A DNA stretch of 64,000 nucleotides from Siphonodentalium dalli. Taxonomy: Eukaryota > Mollusca > Scaphopoda > Gadilida > Siphonodentaliidae. This document shows, piece after piece, positions 46,380 to 58,074 of this stretch (position 1 is its first letter; every line of letters starts with the position of its first letter). The notes under the pieces were generated by a model that was not told the origin of the DNA, searched no databases, and saw nothing but the letters and a program-made list of their open reading frames with translations. The DNA is taken from contig CP136067.1 of the NCBI GenBank assembly GCA_032622095.1, positions 180,146,556 through 180,210,555 of the forward strand. The letters run 5' to 3'. The position numbers and the translations under genes were made by a program.

Positions 46380-46613
46380 TATCAATGCCTATATAATTAT
46401 ACCAACGGTAACACATTTGAATTTGAATTTGAATAAAATTTGAATAAAATACTTTCGGAGTATGACAGTTGTACATGTCTATAATCAAATATTAATTATC
46501 AATGCCTATATAATTATACCAACGGTAACACATTTGAAGCTATTGAATTTGAATAAAATACTTTCGGAGTATGACAGTTGTACATGTCTATAATCAAATA
46601 TTAATTATCAATG
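46380..46613. repeat. 117-bp tandem duplication
   Basis: TATCAATGCCTATATAATTA begins at 46380 and 46497. The two units differ mainly in the number of GAATTTGAATAAAA words. Confidence 0.9.
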
Positions 46614-46685
46614 GTTATAAGGAATGCGGGCAGTAAAGTCTTATATGTCTTGAAATGTACAGTTTGATTGTGTTCTCATTCTTAA

Positions 46686-47179
46686 AGGTACGGTTGGCCT
46701 TGGCGGTGGGTATCATGTGAAAATATTTCCACCCGTCAAAAACCGCCACAAACAGAAAGAACAACAAAATGTAGACAGACTTTGTCCGTATACAAATAAG
46801 AAATATCGCATAAACAGTATGTTATTGTCATATATTTGACCATTGTTATGTAAACAAAAGCATAAAAAGTTACTTTTCTGGTGTTTGTTTATATTATGAT
46901 GGTAAACATAAAGAGCGTTCTTTGTTGGTGAATTCCTGATATGGAACGAATAAAGAGCGTTTATGCCATTTGTGTGTGATTAGCCAGCAGCATTGTGCTG
47001 TCTTCTGTAACACAATCAGGCTCTTGCTTGGGTAAAATATAGTAAATCTTTATGATAACATGCTGTTTACGCGATGGTCATGGTATATATGAACGAAACT
47101 GTATGCGTTTTAATGTTTTTCTGTTTACGGTGATTGGAACAAATATGAATATTTTCGACAACTAAGGCCGCACGTGCCT
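46686..47179 (-). mobile_element. TTAA-site MITE, family A (uninterrupted reference copy)
   Basis: TTAA at 46682-46685 and 47180-47183. It shows the empty site of the Helitron insertion (GTATGTTATTGTCATATA). Same orientation as 12917-14389. Confidence 0.93.
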
Positions 47180-47350
47180 TTAAGACTTCTCAATATACAG
47201 CTGGTTATGACACACGTGGACAATGTACAAATGCCCCCATTCTGCAATATATTGGCATTTTAGAGAATGTGTCTGCTTATTACAGGGAAGGGGAAATCAT
47301 ACGAGAAACTATCCTTATCCATATCTGCACTGATACCTGTGTATATAATA

Positions 47351-47813
47351 TGTGACCCGCCATATCAAATCCAGTCGGAAGTCGGGATTTTTTGTACCCT
47401 GTGCCAATGCATTCTCTTATATATGCGAGTCGACCATAGGTCGCCTCCCATATATAAGATAATGCATTGGCTTAACAATCTTTTATCATGTTTTTTAAAT
47501 AAATGTTTCTTACAATTTTTAGGACATAAAATAAAAAAAACATCCATTACCCTGCAGGGAGCCCCACACATATATAGAAGCACATAGAAGAGTGTCGTCT
47601 GCTCATGTTTGTCTGGGGCTCTGTATGGGTGAAATTATAAAAATTGTTAAAGAATACAAGAACAAATTATTAAAATTGTAAAAAATTGTTAGGCCAATGC
47701 ATTCTCTTATATATGCGAGGCGACCTATGGTCGACTCGCATATATAAGAGAATGCATTGGCACAGGGTAAAAAAAATCCCGACTTACGACTGAATTTGAT
47801 ATGGCGGGTCACA
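47351..47813. mobile_element. TA-flanked palindrome element, intact (463 bp)
   Basis: TGTGACCCGCCATATCAAAT at the left, mirrored at the right, with TA on both sides. Inverted repeats of about 120 bp include a 67-bp palindrome at each end (47404-47470 and 47694-47760), in opposite orientation. The centre is AT-rich and contains CCCTGCAGGGAGCCCCACAC. No coding capacity. TA target fits Tc1/mariner-like mobilisation. Confidence 0.88.
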
Positions 47814-49251
47814 TATATGGGTCAAGAATATATGTGATAGAAATGCTGCAGAATTCTTTGTGATGGACAATACAGGTAAAAGGTACAAAAATGTCTTAAC
47901 GTGCGTTGCATGACCCCATGTTATGTGCAGATAACTGGGGTTTTGTCTTTGAGAGAACATGGTCCTTGCATGATATCAACAATGGTGTTCGTGGCAGATA
48001 ACTGAACATACTACAACTTATAGTGACAACTATTAGTGTTGCTTCAGAAATTCATCACCTGATACAGTTTATCTAAACCTATATGTCTATGATTGATGTT
48101 AACTTCAGTCAAGATGCGACCGCCTTTCTGTGAAGGTTATCATACCAAGGGCATGTCCCCGTGTGGTTCCAGTTTAAGTATGGTAGCACGTGTTTATAGT
48201 CTAAGACATTGGACATGTTCCAGCATGGAGCAGGTATTAGGATCACGTATAGAACTGTTCTAAACGTGGGACGAGTACTAAATGAACGCCACGCCATAGC
48301 TGAATTTAGGCCTCGTATGTCACGATAAGACCTTAGCTGTTGAAAGTAACATTAAACCCCAATTAGCTAACTAACTAACCAAAATTATGTCACATGGAAT
48401 GAAAGCTGGTGTCTGAACTTAAATCAGGCATATGGTAGAAATGTGCGTTTCGTTTTGTTCTGTCAAGGTGATGTCACTGAGATAATATGAAGTGAATGTT
48501 GTATAGCATAATTATTTGACGTGTATTGACTCAAATACATTTAAGTTTTATCCTGTAGATATACTAATTTAAAAGACGTTATTGTCCAACTCTGTTGAAC
48601 AATCTCATAATCAACTTATCACTGAAACTTAATTATTTAGCACAAGCACACCAGTGCCATATAGATAGCTTCGGTGTGGGTGTATGCGGTTTTCTCTTCA
48701 AGGAATTGTATTTGGCATGTTCGCATTCATACACCAAGTAGTGTTATTTTCTAAATAGTGTTCATATGGTACCGTAAACTGTGTTTTACTAATGATATGA
48801 TCACCACATTGATTCACAAGGATGCCCCACCACTTAAAGTTAACCCGTGGTTCGTACATGTAAATTACCATACATTTGTACATACTGTTGCCAATGCACT
48901 GTGTATATACGTAGCGCTATCGGTGCAGCACCGTTCCCAGACAACCAATGTCAGCAGACAATCGATTCTCATAAAACAAAACGATTGACATTGCCTTGAA
49001 AAAACACGTCGTGTGGTGTTATCTGAATAATGTTATCTATTCTATTTAAGAACGGCATTTACTGAACAGGAAGATGAGGACGAATTCGATACAATCTTTC
49101 CAAGTGTTCAATTGATTCAGCTTTTATTCTATCCATGCAATAAAATGTTATAATTGTTCTCTGTGAGACCCAGTTCATCATCACATACAAGCTTGCGAGT
49201 GCACAATCTTTCGTGTAATCTAGCTTCAAACAATTCTGCGGTCTTTAATTC
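47814..49251. other. Mostly unique DNA without a recognised gene
   Basis: A possible SINE tail, GTAACATTAAACCCCAATTA followed by GCTAACTAACTAACC, lies at 48342-48380. The 61-76-codon frames here show no domains. Confidence 0.4.
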
Positions 49252-49610
49252 CAGTCTGTTCTCCCGATAACCAGCACATTATCTGCTTATAATATAACTT
49301 GTCTTAGGTATATAATCTGCTTAGAATCGCCTCAATTTAAGTCGATAATGTGCTGAAAATTAGAATATTTTAGTCATATTATCGGCTCATAATGATGCAA
49401 TTCTAAGCAGATTATATGCGGACACAAATAAGCCAACTCACGACTTTTCAGGTGTACGCTCTTTAACATGTGTTTTCACTGTGACACGCACCCGAAAACA
49501 AAACAACGGTTAAGACTCCATTGGTTGCTTATTTCAGAATCAAATAATCACATTATGAACCTATTTCACATTATAGGTCGATTATGTGCGTATTTCTGCG
49601 AGGATATGTT
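49252..49610 (+). mobile_element. hAT-like MITE, family C (uninterrupted)
   Basis: Same order of motifs as 58569-58937: CTGTTCTCCC, CATTATCTGCTTATAAT, CTAAGCAGATTAT, GGTGTACGCTCTTTAAC, ending AGGATATGTT. The flanking 8-mers TTTAATTC and GCAAATTC agree only partly, so the duplication has decayed. Confidence 0.8.
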
Positions 49611-49869
49611 GCAAATTCAGCAAAGGACAGTTATCGGATTCATAATAACTGTCCGTGTTTGCAATTGGTTTTGCTGATTGGGATTTATGGTTGTCATCCG
49701 ACAGGCCATATCGCGATGCTATCAGTAACGGGTGGAGGAAAGATCGCACAGATGGTTCATTTCACTGGCTAATTACTCCACTGAAAGTCGAAACCACAGA
49801 ATCGGCAAGCAACTTACGAACTTGCACTGATAGATAAGATAATATACGTTACATTTTAATGGTCTTTAA
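49611..49869. other. No feature recognised
   Basis: Spacer between two MITEs. Confidence 0.4.
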
Positions 49870-50249
49870 CCCTTTACCCAACAGAAGGGCCCTGTGCCAA
49901 TGCATTCTCTTATATATGCGAGTCGACCATAGGTCGCCTCGCATATATAAGAGAATGCATTGGCTTAACACATTAAAAATTAAAAAATTGTTAAAGAATG
50001 TAAGAAAAATGGTAAAAAGTTTTTGTTTTAGGCCAATGCATTCTCTTATATATGCGAGGCGACCTATGGTCGACTCGCATATATAAGAGAGTGCATTGGC
50101 ACAGGGCATAACTGTAACTATCACAATGTGGTCAAGGAGACGGTTCCAATGATATCCATATTTGTATGGTGTTATTGAGACAGACCGAAGATATTTTAGG
50201 CTGTTGAAGCTTTATTTGGCCGGTTTTGGCCGGTTTGTTGGGTAAAGGG
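49870..50249 (+). mobile_element. piggyBac-type MITE with two palindrome modules
   Basis: Ends CCCTTTACCCAAC and GTTGGGTAAAGGG. The left flank is TTAA (49866-49869); the right flank, TTGA, is one change from TTAA. Palindromes at 49897-49963 and 50033-50099 face each other. The right side adds about 150 bp with GGCCGGTTTTGGCCGG. CCC-type ends in TTAA sites fit piggyBac. Confidence 0.88.
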
Positions 50250-50761
50250 TTGAGGCACATACTGGTGTAGGATAACCTACATGTATAGATAACAAATAAA
50301 CAGGAATACATGGTATATACCGTATGTGATATACATGTAGCAAGTAACAGATTAACAGAAATTGTAAAGATATAGAATATCAAATTATTTGATTTATTAC
50401 TTGACATAGGTCACCTGCGGAAGGATGTGATGTACCATATGGTACATTACCATTTCTGCAGTCGACCAATGCCTAACATGAGTATGCGTTTATACAGGGT
50501 ATGAGACTGTAAATGAGTTGTCCGGCACTAACAGGTGACAAAAACCCGTCGGGGATTGCATTAGAAAAGAGTCCTAAAACCATTTATTTCCATTATTGTC
50601 CCCAATGGATTCAAGCCACATGAGAGAACACACACATGCACATCCTACCTTCACAAACCACTAGATTAAAATATATTATGTTTGATTTAACAAATTAAAT
50701 GCATACGGTCAGTTGAAATTAAAGTCACGATATGTGACAGTGAGCTAAACAGCGAGTATTC
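50250..50761. other. No feature recognised
   Basis: AT-rich spacer. Confidence 0.4.
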
Positions 50762-50798
50762 CACAAGGAAGGTAACGAATCATGTTACCTTCCTTGTG
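50762..50798. repeat. Perfect 15-bp inverted repeat
   Basis: CACAAGGAAGGTAAC and GTTACCTTCCTTGTG around a 7-nt loop, next to a SINE-like unit. Confidence 0.9.
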
Positions 50799-50814
50799 CC
50801 TAATTCGGAAATCT

Positions 50815-50912
50815 GCGCGTATCAGGTTTTGAACCAGCTTTACGATTGCTGGACACCTCGTGTTGTTCTAATGTGCTGTGCTTCTTACCAACTGAGCCAC
50901 TGGGGTCCCAAA
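50815..50912 (-). mobile_element. tRNA-derived SINE head
   Basis: On the minus strand, TGGCTCAGTTGG (50888-50899) matches a tRNA A box and GGTTCAAAACC (50825-50835) matches the B box consensus. These are internal RNA polymerase III promoter elements. The spacing of about 55 nt is right, but no cloverleaf can be built. Confidence 0.65.
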
Positions 50913-51029
50913 CTACTCCTATGTGTTGTATGTAGTCCGTCCTTCCTATATATCGATTTCTCAACATGAGAAAATTAACATGGAATAAGTAAGCAACCAG
51001 TTTCCTCATACTCTTAAGGAAATATATGA

Positions 51030-51275
51030 TTGAATGATTGGTTGGGTTTTAATGTCGCCCTTTCTGCAACAAAAGTCAAATCAGGACATAGCCAGTTTTA
51101 GTGGTGGAAGAAATCCGCTCACTTACGGCCAATCTAACAGTGATTTCAATGGCTGATAAACTCATCGACTATGTGCGGCAAACCACCGGCGAGTAACTGG
51201 CAACTCCACCATACACCGATTTCGAGTTACATATTCCATGATGGTGGGCGAGACCGACTGAGCCACCGAGGCCCC
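51030..51275 (-). mobile_element. tRNA-derived SINE, about 245 bp
   Basis: The minus strand starts GGGGGCCTCGGTGGCTCAGT (A box), with a worn B box (AACTCGAAATC) about 50 nt later. It ends in AAAGGGCGACATTAAAACCC followed by CAATCATTCAATCAT, a SINE-type tail. Confidence 0.65.
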
Positions 51276-51562
51276 CATAAGGAAATAGATGAACACTTGG
51301 TTTTACAGAAGGTATCAAACCATGTGTTATGTTTTCCAATATTTCTCTGGTGGATGAAAATGAATTAAAGTATAATTGCTGTTGTTTTTAATTTTGGTGA
51401 TACTAAGAGCATTGAAAAATCAATAAGAATAGCTTTTGTTGAATGTGAAAAAAGGCCGAAAATAGATAACTTTATGAATTTTTACTACTTTTACGCTAGT
51501 TTAACATGATGTATATCCCTATCGAACGCGCAACGTGCTATCGTCAAATCTGTTCAGTTTAA
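51276..51562. other. No feature recognised
   Basis: AT-rich spacer. Confidence 0.4.
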
Positions 51563-51863
51563 CCCTTTACCCAACAAACCGGCCAAAACCGGCCAAATAA
51601 AGCTTCAACAGCCTAAAATATCTTCAGTCTGTCTCAATAGAACCATACAAATATGGATATCATTGGAACCGGCTCCTTGACCACATTGTGATAGTTACAG
51701 TTATGCCCTGTGCCAATGCATTCTCTTATATATGCGAGTCGACCATAGGTCGCCTCGCATATATAAGAGAATGCATTGGCCTTTAACACTTTTTACCATT
51801 GTTTTCTTACATTCTTTAACAATTTTATAATTTTGAATGAGGGCCCTTCTGCTGTGTAAAGGG
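51563..51863 (-). mobile_element. piggyBac-type MITE with one palindrome
   Basis: TTAA at 51559-51562 and 51864-51867. Inverted relative to 49870-50249. It has one 67-bp palindrome (51713-51779); the second is absent, so this is an internal-deletion form. Ends CCCTTTACCCAAC and GTGTAAAGGG. Confidence 0.9.
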
Positions 51864-51867
51864 TTAA

Positions 51868-53336
51868 CATAAATTAGATCCTACTGCAAATCGATTTGGC
51901 TATCCCCATGTCGTGATTGTTTGGCATTGTTCTATCGGATGATAACGTATGAAGTATTTTAAACTATAATATTGTTTATCGAAGCAAAATTGTTAAAATG
52001 ATGAGAGGGGGTGCAACGAAGCATTCTTAATAAACATATAGCAGGGACGGTGCCCTGGCCCCCTTGCCCTGGCCCAGGGGAGTCCAGCGGGTACTCGAAA
52101 AGTGCCCTCCTGACTGGTTTCCCCCCTTGCCCCTTGCATGTGCTTCCGACGTCCCTGTGGCCTGTAGTATTATACGGTACTCTCAGATTAACTCAGATTA
52201 ACTAAAAAATATGCTGTACACGATAGGCTTTATATAAATTTTATATAAAGTTTATATAAATTAATAAGTAAATATAAGAAATTAATGTAGTTTGTGTGCG
52301 TTTTATGGAGGAGCATATCGCTGCCCCCCTCCCCCAAATGCGGCTGAGATATACGTTATCGTCCTACGTTAACATCCGATGCAACAAATTATTAACATGC
52401 ACATAAAGAGCACTAGTCCCCGTTAGGAAGCATATCACAATGGCTTTTTATGTGTTTGGTACCCAAACACCATATTCAATTATATTTTTCGTTACTTCAA
52501 TGCGTCTTTTTTGGTTACATTATGTTAGTAGAAAGGTAGTTCAGATATGTATCGACCTATTTCGATACTGAGAAAAATTCAAAGGCAAATAATATTATGT
52601 GTATTTTGGAGCACAAACCGCCATGTAGCTTTAAAGTTGTGCACACAATTTTGGCACTTTTATAAAAAAAAAAAAAAAATGGATCGATTTACATTATCTT
52701 TAGTCCCACTCTCCCGAAAAGCTGTCTGAAAACGCATTGAGTAAAGCGGTATGTAAATAATTTCCAATATCCATATTTGTTAGAAAAAAGATCAGAATTG
52801 AATCTCTCGAATTCGGTTTGTTCGATCAATATTAGATATAAATCGACAGGAACCAAGAAATGTGAGGTAATATAAACATCCGCAAAGTTATAACAAAATT
52901 TGTTTGCATATAGATTTTAATAAACATGAAAGCTGGTAAAACCAATGTGGCTTTTTGACCATAATTAGGTGGCGTTTTGACAAAAAAAGGTGGTGTTTCA
53001 TCCAAAAATATGGCGTTCTGACCAAATGAAAATGTGGCGTTCTGACAGTGTGGCGTTTTGACCGGTTCCCTATATACACCTATTTTCAATCAGTGACCGT
53101 CTTTTTAAATGCTGGATCGTGTCCTGAATATTTTTTTAGTTCGAAAAAATCTTAAGTTAATCTGAGGGCGCCGTATAATAATAATAATAATAATGACCAG
53201 TTTTATATAGCGATTTACCAATTTCTTGCTTTAACACGCTTGGTACAATATTTTACCCTCGGGATCGATTACGCGCCGTGCGAAGAATGATATAAAGAAA
53301 ATAAGCTTGCAGTAATACATGTACCTCAGTCGAAAA
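51868..53336. other. No gene; scattered short repeats
   Basis: The second copy of the 150-bp dispersed repeat is at 52490-52634. Four or five TGGCGTTTTGACC-like words occur at 52969-53061, with another at 53781. A short ATA/AAT run is near 53176. Confidence 0.5.
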
Positions 53337-53470
53337 CACCAACGACAAGACTAAATTAATTAACACCAACGACAAAACTAAATTAATTAACACCAACGAC
53401 AAAACTAAATTAATTTACACCAACGACAAAACTAAATTGTTTACACCAACGACAAAACTAAATTAATTTA
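53337..53470. repeat. 27-bp tandem repeat, five units
   Basis: CACCAACGACAAAACTAAAT starts at 53337, 53364, 53391, 53418 and 53444. Units are nearly identical. Confidence 0.95.
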
Positions 53471-53530
53471 GAAGCAAATTTAATTTTTGAGGCAGTGCAA
53501 ATTTTTTTTAATTTTTTTTTGGGGGGGGAT

Positions 53531-53620
53531 TGGGTGGGATTCGAACCCCGGCCCATGACAGCGAGCGCGCATTGCGACTTAAAGTCCGACGTCAATACCA
53601 CACGGCCACCGAATCGACCC
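53531..53620 (-). pseudogene. tRNA-Leu-like pseudogene or SINE head
   Basis: The minus strand begins GGGTCGATTCGGTGGCCGTG, with an A box GTGGCCGTGTGGT. It has an anticodon-arm-like GGACTTTAAGTC, a long variable arm, and a perfect B box GGTTCGAATCC. The pattern recalls class II tRNA-Leu. The acceptor stem does not close and the anticodon stem is imperfect. Confidence 0.6.
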
Positions 53621-54748
53621 AAAAAAAGGAAGCTCAAATGGCCGCTGTATTCTGACGTCGGACTTGGGACACAATATGCCCATTGTAAGGTCTCTATTGT
53701 GCCATATCTCCTATATATACATTAATTTATATAGGCAGTGAAAGAAACATAACTCTAGATTATGAAAATTCATTGTATGTGTGGCGTTTTGACCGGTTTG
53801 ACATATAATACAGGCCTTGATATCATTCCTCTATATATTTGTTAAGAATGCTTCAGTACATTCTCCATGCATGTATGTACTACATGTTATCAATCGATCA
53901 TATCAGTCGGGTGAATACTCTGAAATTCTAAAGGGCGGAGGTGACACCCATGTATTGGAGGGTATCTAACAAAATGTTATATAGGCCGTCTCAGTACTGA
54001 TTATTATTTAGCAAGATAACGGAGGAAACTGACCAGACCAACTATAGGTTACAGTTAAGTAATTCTATTGGTAGCGCCCTCCAACGGCTTTGGATGCAGG
54101 AGAGAATAAAAACAATTTGGGGCTCTGGTTGGTTAATAGTAGTTTCGATATTTAAACATATAAAATACTTGCAATCACTCCTCTTGAAATTTCAGACTCT
54201 AAACAAAACATCGACACATTGTAAAGCACGTTGTTCCTAGATTGAATTTTTTTGGTGTGAGGTAAAAAATGTCAATATTTTTTTCATGCAATTCTGACGC
54301 CAATCCTGGTGATCATGAACTCATTTATCACAATTCATGGATAGTCACGGCTGCAGGCCATTATATGTTAACACTGAGGCCGATGGGAAATAATTACTTC
54401 ACTGTAACCTATATAGCCACATCGGTGCCAGAGATTTCACATGTAATGAATTTTCATAATCTAGAGTTATGTTTCTTGCACTATCTAGTAAATGTATTTA
54501 GTTTTGTCGTGGAGTTTTCGACTGGAGGGATTGCTGCAAGCTAATTTTCTTTATATCATTCTTCGGGCGGCGCGTAATCGGTCCCGAGAGTAAAATATAT
54601 GTCAGTTTTGACATGTTTGTTTTGATTATTTAGTCCAAAATGACTGACTAATTTGACAAAAATGTATATACTTTTTGGCAAACCAGATCCTTCCTTACGT
54701 CAAACAGTGTATAGATCACATAGTTTGTATAATATGGAATATTATTAT
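53621..54748. other. No gene recognised
   Basis: AT-rich. A 91-codon frame at 54269-54544 shows no domain. Confidence 0.4.
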
Positions 54749-55040
54749 GGCCACTTCCTAATGGCGCTTCTGGTGCGAGTCGATAGCGACAAAACAGACA
54801 TGAGTCCCGCGCCGAAAGCGACAGAAGCGCCACAACATGCGATGTCAGATGTTTTGGCGGGCCGAAAGCGACACAAGCAACAAAATGTGCGACGTAATGT
54901 CGCATGTTTTGTCGCTTTCAACGCGCGCAAAAACATGCGACCTTATCATTTTTGCACACTTCTGTTGCTTTCGCTGCACGACTAATGGCACATAATTTGT
55001 CGTTTTCGGCGCGCGCCATGAAGAGTAATCAGAAAGTGAC
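54749..55040. mobile_element. MITE-like inverted-repeat unit with CG-rich core
   Basis: The left end GGCCACTTCCTAATGGCGCT and the mirrored right end (GGTCACTTTCTGATTACTC) are imperfect inverted repeats. The interior has several GCCGAAAGCGACA / TGTCGCTTTC copies in both orientations, so it can fold back on itself. Duplication not found. Confidence 0.6.
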
Positions 55041-55168
55041 CCTAATAGTATTCCATAGCATAATTACCCCCCCCCCCCCCCGCAATCGAAGTACGGTTAG
55101 GCGTTACTGATTCGTTCGCCTGTAGCAATTGTCGAGCTCTCTAGCTCATTCGTCATTGGTCGAATTTC

Positions 55169-55340
55169 AATGATCGTGGTTTTGGAATGGTTTCAACAGC
55201 TTTCTGATGTTATGGCCATTATGGTGTACAATACGCCATGCTGGATTTGTGTCATCTTAGATGACGTAAATGTTCTTGTTATTCAGTCAACGCAGGTCGA
55301 ATTAAACCACCTCAGAAAATTAACAAACCTCAATGAAAAG
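55169..55340. repeat. 170-bp direct repeat, left copy
   Basis: GTTTTGGAATGGTTTCAACA through CAATGAAAAG. About 80-85% identical by eye to 56706-56878. The pair encloses a LINE fragment. Confidence 0.75.
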
Positions 55341-55352
55341 TTTCTGTAACAC

Positions 55353-55664
55353 TTGTCCCGCTCTGTCATAGATTCTGAAAATATATCCGATTTTAAAACT
55401 CACCTAAACATAATCGCCCCTGCTCCAAAACCTTATCAACGTTATAGAACAGGTCATCGGAAAGTTAGTGTGAACCATTGTAAACTCCGCAACTATTGTA
55501 GCGACTTAAAGAGTGACATGCAAAATAATCACATAGCTGATAGTCCTAAATGTCAATGTGGTTTCCCGAAGGAGGATGCTCGTCATATCTTCTTCCACTG
55601 TCCATTGTTCACCAACCAGAGAAGAATATTTACCACAAACTTGAAACAAATAACTTTCATATAG
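55353..55664 (+). pseudogene. LINE C-terminal fragment
   Basis: The frame (TTG-initiated, not a true start) contains LRNYCSDLKSD and then CQCGFPKEDARHIFFHCPLF. The C-x-CG-x5-DA-x-H-x4-C pattern is the cysteine/histidine tail typical of Jockey/CR1-like non-LTR ORF2 proteins. No reverse transcriptase domain is present upstream, so this is a severely truncated copy. It differs from the L1-like LINE at 17183-18471. Confidence 0.75.
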
Positions 55665-56705
55665 AAAATATTAAGCATCTTCTCTGTGGAATCTCTTAAA
55701 ATGACCACAGAAGAAATATATTGCTTTTTCATATTACATAGTCTTACATTACTGCAACTAAATGTTTTTGGTAACTTCGATCATATATTTTTCTCTGTTA
55801 TATCAACCTGTCATTGAAATCATTAAAACTTTAAATGCCCGGCCTTTTTAGACACAACTTATGACAACGTGAGGGTAAAACTGGACACAATAAAACTCTA
55901 CTCATAGCACACTCTGTACAAATATTCACATCTGTTTCCCTGCTTAAATATTCACAAATTTCATTCTGTCATCTTATTTAAATGTTATGGTATACTTTTT
56001 GTGCGGGAGAGGGACGTCACTAAGTTGACAACACTTGTGTCCCAATCCCCATGTATATAATTGATATACAATAAAATATGTTTAAATAAAAAATCTGTCC
56101 CCACGTTTTTCTACTACGACGCAAATAACCACTAGAAATAAAAACAATTTTATTGATATGCTCACGAACCATCATTGGGAAGGGATGGTCACATGGAACA
56201 GGTTTGGTCCATTCATTTGTTGCAGAGTTATGGTCCTTATAGTTAAAATACATCAATGCCAACTTTAGATCTCGATACCTCAGTCATCTTCTGTCGCGCT
56301 TGGATGATCTTTGGTATTCTCATGATGCAGGATGAAGAGAACAATATCCATATGTAGCATGTTTTGTCTATTCATTTATTCTGAGCTACGAGATACAGAT
56401 AATATAGATTTTAAATTCGGATGTAAAAGCACACAACTGAAGAGATTTTGCCCGTGTGTAAAAATCATATATCAATTATACTTACCATCATTTCTATTTA
56501 TTTATTGTTCATTTATACAAGTTTAAATAAGTTGTCCCATGCAAAGTTTAAAATACCTAATTTTTAAAAGTTAAATTTAGATTTTCAAGTAATTAAAATA
56601 GCTATTAAAGATTTTATTTAAAAAACAGAAGGAACATCAGTATAATTTCATTTGCTACTACCAGTAAATGAAAAAGAAATTAGAATTTGCTTGAATTTCA
56701 TATTT
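55665..56705. other. No gene recognised
   Basis: Near 56105-56150, ACGCAAATAACCACTAGAAA followed by TAAAAACAATTTTA resembles the tandem units at 58235-59250. Confidence 0.45.
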
Positions 56706-56878
56706 CTGAGGTTTTGGAATGGTTTCAACAGCGTTCTGATGTTATGGCCCTTAGAGTGCATGTACAATACGCCATCCTGTATTTTTGTCATCTTAGATGA
56801 CGTAAATGATCTTGATTTGTCCAGTCACCGCAAGTCAAATTAAGCGACCTTAGAAAATTTATAAACCGCAACGAAAAG
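56706..56878. repeat. 170-bp direct repeat, right copy
   Basis: Matches 55169-55340, including CATCTTAGATGACGTAAATG. Confidence 0.75.
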
Positions 56879-57491
56879 CCACCTTTGTTGGAGACACTCT
56901 GCATGTGTGGTACATTGTTCCAATTAAAATACCAGGACGATTGTTTCCATTCGGCCTGAGATACAGGCGACAATGGACCACAACTGCCATCTACTCTGGG
57001 TAGAATATTCGCACCGCCCCACTGCGATGTGAATAAGAGTCCCCTAATGTGCATCCCGTGCGGTGTGGCGTGTGAGTCATGGTACCAGAGCGGCAGTATA
57101 TCGCGGAGGTCTTTGTTCGTTATTCACAAATAGACGAAAAACAGACGAAAGGTGATATACAAGTGCAGACGAATTCGGATCCTTTGGTGGGAAAAGGTTT
57201 CAGATAATGATTTCAACATACATCGTTTGTTGAACGTATTATGTGAACATTTCCTAAGAGAACTACACGTCAAAAATTATTTTGTATAGAACGGGTTGCG
57301 GTGGGATACATGAAACTATATATACCACTCATTACTTTAATTTTGTATCATCTCCTTTTGCGGTGTACGGCATGGCGAAGAGAATGGCAATAACAAAGAC
57401 ATATGCTATGTGCATTTTGTTCTGCTCCAGGTCAAGAACACACAAACCAATTGCTCACAACCAAGATTGTTCAAATTGCATCGGCGCACAC
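56879..57491. other. No gene recognised
   Basis: No domain-like frame or repeat seen, apart from the GCGCACAC target at 57484-57491. Confidence 0.4.
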
Positions 57492-58074
57492 CAGTGTTCA
57501 CGCTGGCGGTAGCCATTTTAGCCATTTGCGAAAAATAAATTGTAAATGGCGAAAAAAAATGACAAAATGGCGAAAAAAATGGCTAAACTAATTTCCTCCC
57601 AAATGTGTCCATCTGGACAATGTGGCGATTATAAACACACAAGCAGTCATCGGTCTAAATACATCAGCTGACACCAAAACAAAAGCGTCCGCACCCCATG
57701 TATGTTACCCGACCCGATGTGCTTGGAGCAATTAGTAATAGGTGTACATTGGTGTTGATTTCACGCAGTGTCAATGGCAGACGCTTGTGTAGTAATAAAC
57801 GCAACTTTTGAGTGGAAAGTTGCTTAATCACCTCAAGTGGCGGAGGTTTTTATTGCGAGTCAAATTTCCAAACTGAATTTCTTTCATTTGCAGTTATATC
57901 CGTATTAATTAATTCCAACTTTTTACAAAACGCGATCGATCTTCCAACTGGCCGCGATTTATCTCAAAATATGTTCCGAAACAAGTGGCTAAGGTAAATT
58001 TAAAGTGGCTAAAAATAAATTGGCATTTAGCTAAAGTAATGGCTAAAGGAATTTCTGGGCCAGCGGGAACACTG
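57492..58074 (+). mobile_element. Non-autonomous hAT element, 583 bp
   Basis: Ends CAGTGTTCACGCTGG and CCAGCGGGAACACTG (imperfect inverted repeats of hAT type). It is flanked by a perfect 8-bp duplication GCGCACAC (57484-57491, 58075-58082). The interior has repeated ATGGCGAAAAAAA and TGGCTAAA words near the ends, a subterminal-repeat feature of hAT elements. No transposase. Confidence 0.93.

Noticed and set aside
47404-47470. Palindrome as a transcription terminator
   Set aside because: The host is eukaryotic and the palindrome is part of a transposable element's inverted ends; no transcript context supports termination.
53531-53620. Functional tRNA-Leu gene
   Set aside because: B box and D-arm are good but the acceptor stem does not close and the anticodon arm is distorted.
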